In this document: piece by piece, positions 15,467 through 16,652 of the stretch
Numbering within the stretch: the first letter of the stretch is position 1
How the letters are laid out: each line of letters opens with the position of its first letter
Source: Actinobacteria bacterium 21-64-8
Lineage (GTDB): Bacteria > Actinomycetota > Acidimicrobiia > Acidimicrobiales > RAAP-2
Direction of reading: 5' to 3'
Assembly: GCA_002255315.1 (NCBI GenBank)
Contig: NCBD01000016.1
Span: 1-16,652 of the forward strand
DNA length: 16,652 bases
Made by a program: the position numbers and the translations under genes
Notes under the pieces: model-generated
The model's database searches: none
Told to the model about the DNA's origin: nothing
Seen by the model: the letters and a program-made list of their open reading frames with translations, nothing else

Positions 15467-15922
15467 ATGTTGGTGCGCCCGCTTGAAGAGCGCGATATTC
15501 CCGCTGCGCTACGCGCCATTCTCGACGGCTCGCTCGCACCCGAAGTTGAGTATCGCGATGACTATGCGCGTTACGCGGCGGCGGCGCGCACGGCGCGCGC
15601 GCAGGGTCACGAACTACTTGTCGTCGAACTCGACGGCGAGGTCGTTGGCTTCTGTCAACTCCTCATGCTGCGGCACTTTCATCACGGTGGCGGCACGTGC
15701 GCGGAACTTGAAGCCGTACACGTACGCGCGGAGAGTCGTGGTCGGGGAGCGGGTGCGGCGCTCGTAGCTGAGGCTGAGCGTCGAGCTCGCGAAGCAGGGT
15801 GTTACCGAATGCAACTGACGAGCAACAAAGTTCGTCTCGACGCGCACCGTTTTTACCTCGCTCACGGCTACACCGCGTCCCACGAAGGCTTCAAGAAAGA
15901 CTTACAGCTCGACCTCACGTAG
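15467..15922 (+). CDS. GNAT-family N-acetyltransferase
   Basis: A 151-aa acetyl-CoA-dependent acetyltransferase; the acceptor is unknown. It begins MLVRPLEERDIPAAL, the usual first strand and helix, and carries motif A VHVRAESRGRGAGAAL (85-100) with the RGxGxG-type pyrophosphate loop, then RFYLAHGYTASHEGFKK near the C-terminus. ATG 15467 or GTG 15461 are both possible; neither has a ribosome binding site, which fits coupling to the amidase stop at 15459. The 3' end overlaps the convergent carbonic anhydrase by 21 nt. Confidence 0.85.
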   Translation: MLVRPLEERDIPAALRAILDGSLAPEVEYRDDYARYAAAARTARAQGHELLVVELDGEVVGFCQLLMLRHFHHGGGTCAELEAVHVRAESRGRGAGAALVAEAERRAREAGCYRMQLTSNKVRLDAHRFYLAHGYTASHEGFKKDLQLDLT

Positions 15923-16393
15923 GGCGCCGTCGTCGACGTTAAAGACGAAGCCGCGAATCTCCGTCGTGGCGACGAACGGGTTCGCTCTGAGGGTCGCGAT
16001 GGTCTCGCGCACGTCAACGTCGGCGTTGCGGTAGGCGCCGAGACGAAAGGGCGGTCGCGCGCCGAACTCGACTTCGAGCTCGCGTTGCAAGGTCTCTTCG
16101 TCAAAGGATTCGAGCCCGCAGCGTGAGTGGTGAATCACCATTACCGCCGTCGTGCCAAGGAGCCGCTGGCTCAGCAGCAACGAGCGCACGGCGTCGTCGG
16201 TCGCGATGCCACCCGCGTTGCGAATCAAGTGTGCTTCGCCGAGGTTAAGTCCTAATGCGCCAAAGAGGTCGAGGCGCGAGTCCATGCACGTCAGCACGGC
16301 GAGGTGCAGTTGAGGAGCGGTGGGTAGCTCGCTGTGGCCGTGACTCGCGACGTAGGCGCGGTTATGGGTAATGAGGTCGTCGATAGTGCTCAC
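15902..16393 (-). CDS. Beta-class carbonic anhydrase
   Basis: Zinc enzyme interconverting CO2 and bicarbonate; cytosolic, 163 aa. Zinc ligands are Cys36 in CMDSR (36-40, with the Asp38/Arg40 dyad) and His89 and Cys92 in HHSRC. The segments GEAHLIRNAGGIATDDAVRS and SQRLLGT closely follow the short mycobacterial Rv1284-type enzymes. The start is GTG 16393 with only a poor ribosome binding site. The minus-strand gene ends inside the GNAT coding sequence. Confidence 0.93.
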   Translation of the reverse strand: MSTIDDLITHNRAYVASHGHSELPTAPQLHLAVLTCMDSRLDLFGALGLNLGEAHLIRNAGGIATDDAVRSLLLSQRLLGTTAVMVIHHSRCGLESFDEETLQRELEVEFGARPPFRLGAYRNADVDVRETIATLRANPFVATTEIRGFVFNVDDGALREVEL

Positions 16394-16550
16394 GGCGACC
16401 AGTTTAAGAAATTGTCGCTCGTCCTGGTGCGCGACAGGTTGCTGCGGTCGTGTTTCTAAGGCGCCGTAACTTCACGAGGAATTCACACGCCAGCCTGGCC
16501 GAGGTTCTTGAATGAATTGTCGAGTTAGTTGTCTCCGGGAGAAACAAACG

Positions 16551-16652
16551 GTGGAGTCGTGTGAGGGTGGTTACGTTCTCGCCTACGCGCCGTACAATCG
16601 CTTCACTATGAGAAATGCTGGTGCCTCAAGTGTTCGTGACAGTAAGGTCCAG
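16551..16652 (+). CDS. Possible start of an unidentified gene, cut by the window end
   Basis: An open frame reaches the window edge. Either GTG 16551 (GGGAG 9 nt upstream) or ATG 16608 could start it; both are in the same frame. A TACAAT hexamer at 16593-16598 would give a transcript starting close to ATG 16608, a nearly leaderless message. Only about 15-34 residues are visible and they match nothing I recognise. Confidence 0.3.
   Translation, partial: MESCEGGYVLAYAPYNRFTMRNAGASSVRDSKVQ

Overview
The window looks like a piece of an actinobacterial chromosome, probably from a lineage outside the best-studied genera (Acidimicrobiia-like is my guess). The reasons are GC-rich sequence, many GTG starts, AAGGAGG-type ribosome binding sites, and proteins that resemble mycobacterial families: an Rv1284-type beta-carbonic anhydrase, an Rv2296-type haloalkane dehalogenase, an AtsA-type arylsulfatase and a PHO-box-like repeat in front of pstS. 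No mobile element, CRISPR array, rRNA or tRNA was seen. Gene packing is tight, with 4-nt start/stop overlaps between co-directional genes and three convergent pairs that overlap at their stop codons.

Layout. (1) 1-1708, plus strand: the 3' part of a cellulose-synthase-like glycosyltransferase, a STAS anti-anti-sigma protein and an RsbW-like HATPase, joined by two 4-nt overlaps. (2) 1705-4250, minus strand: a 6-phosphofructokinase and a nucleobase (NCS1) permease broken by a small out-of-frame deletion. (3) 4375-8481, plus strand: a PfkB-family sugar or nucleoside kinase, an arylsulfatase (also broken by a small out-of-frame deletion) and a haloalkane dehalogenase. (4) 8478-8936, minus strand: a TrmO/TsaA-like protein. 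(5) 9013-9801, plus strand: thymidine kinase and a 50-aa zinc-ribbon protein. (6) 9914-14008, plus strand: phosphate uptake in the unusual order pstB, pstS, pstC, pstA, with PHO-box-like repeats before pstB (weak) and pstS (good). A perfect 22-bp hairpin lies at the start of pstC. (7) 14059-15922, plus strand: an amidase-signature enzyme and a GNAT acetyltransferase. (8) 15902-16393, minus strand: a beta-carbonic anhydrase. (9) The last bases probably hold the start of another plus-strand gene.

How they work together: the Pst genes form a complete high-affinity phosphate ABC transporter (binding protein, two permeases, ATPase). They are probably controlled by a PhoP/PhoB-type regulator encoded elsewhere, and no phoU is present here. 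The STAS/HATPase pair is a partner-switch module whose coupling to a polysaccharide synthase suggests control of exopolysaccharide production, or co-expression with it. The permease, kinase, sulfatase and dehalogenase look like an accessory catabolic locus, and two of its four genes carry deletions.

The observations most worth following are the pstS-pstC hairpin, the synthase-coupled partner-switch module with a HATPase lacking the usual G1-box aspartate, the PHO-box tandem repeat, the two short deletions about 2 kb apart, and the overlooked 50-aa zinc-ribbon gene.
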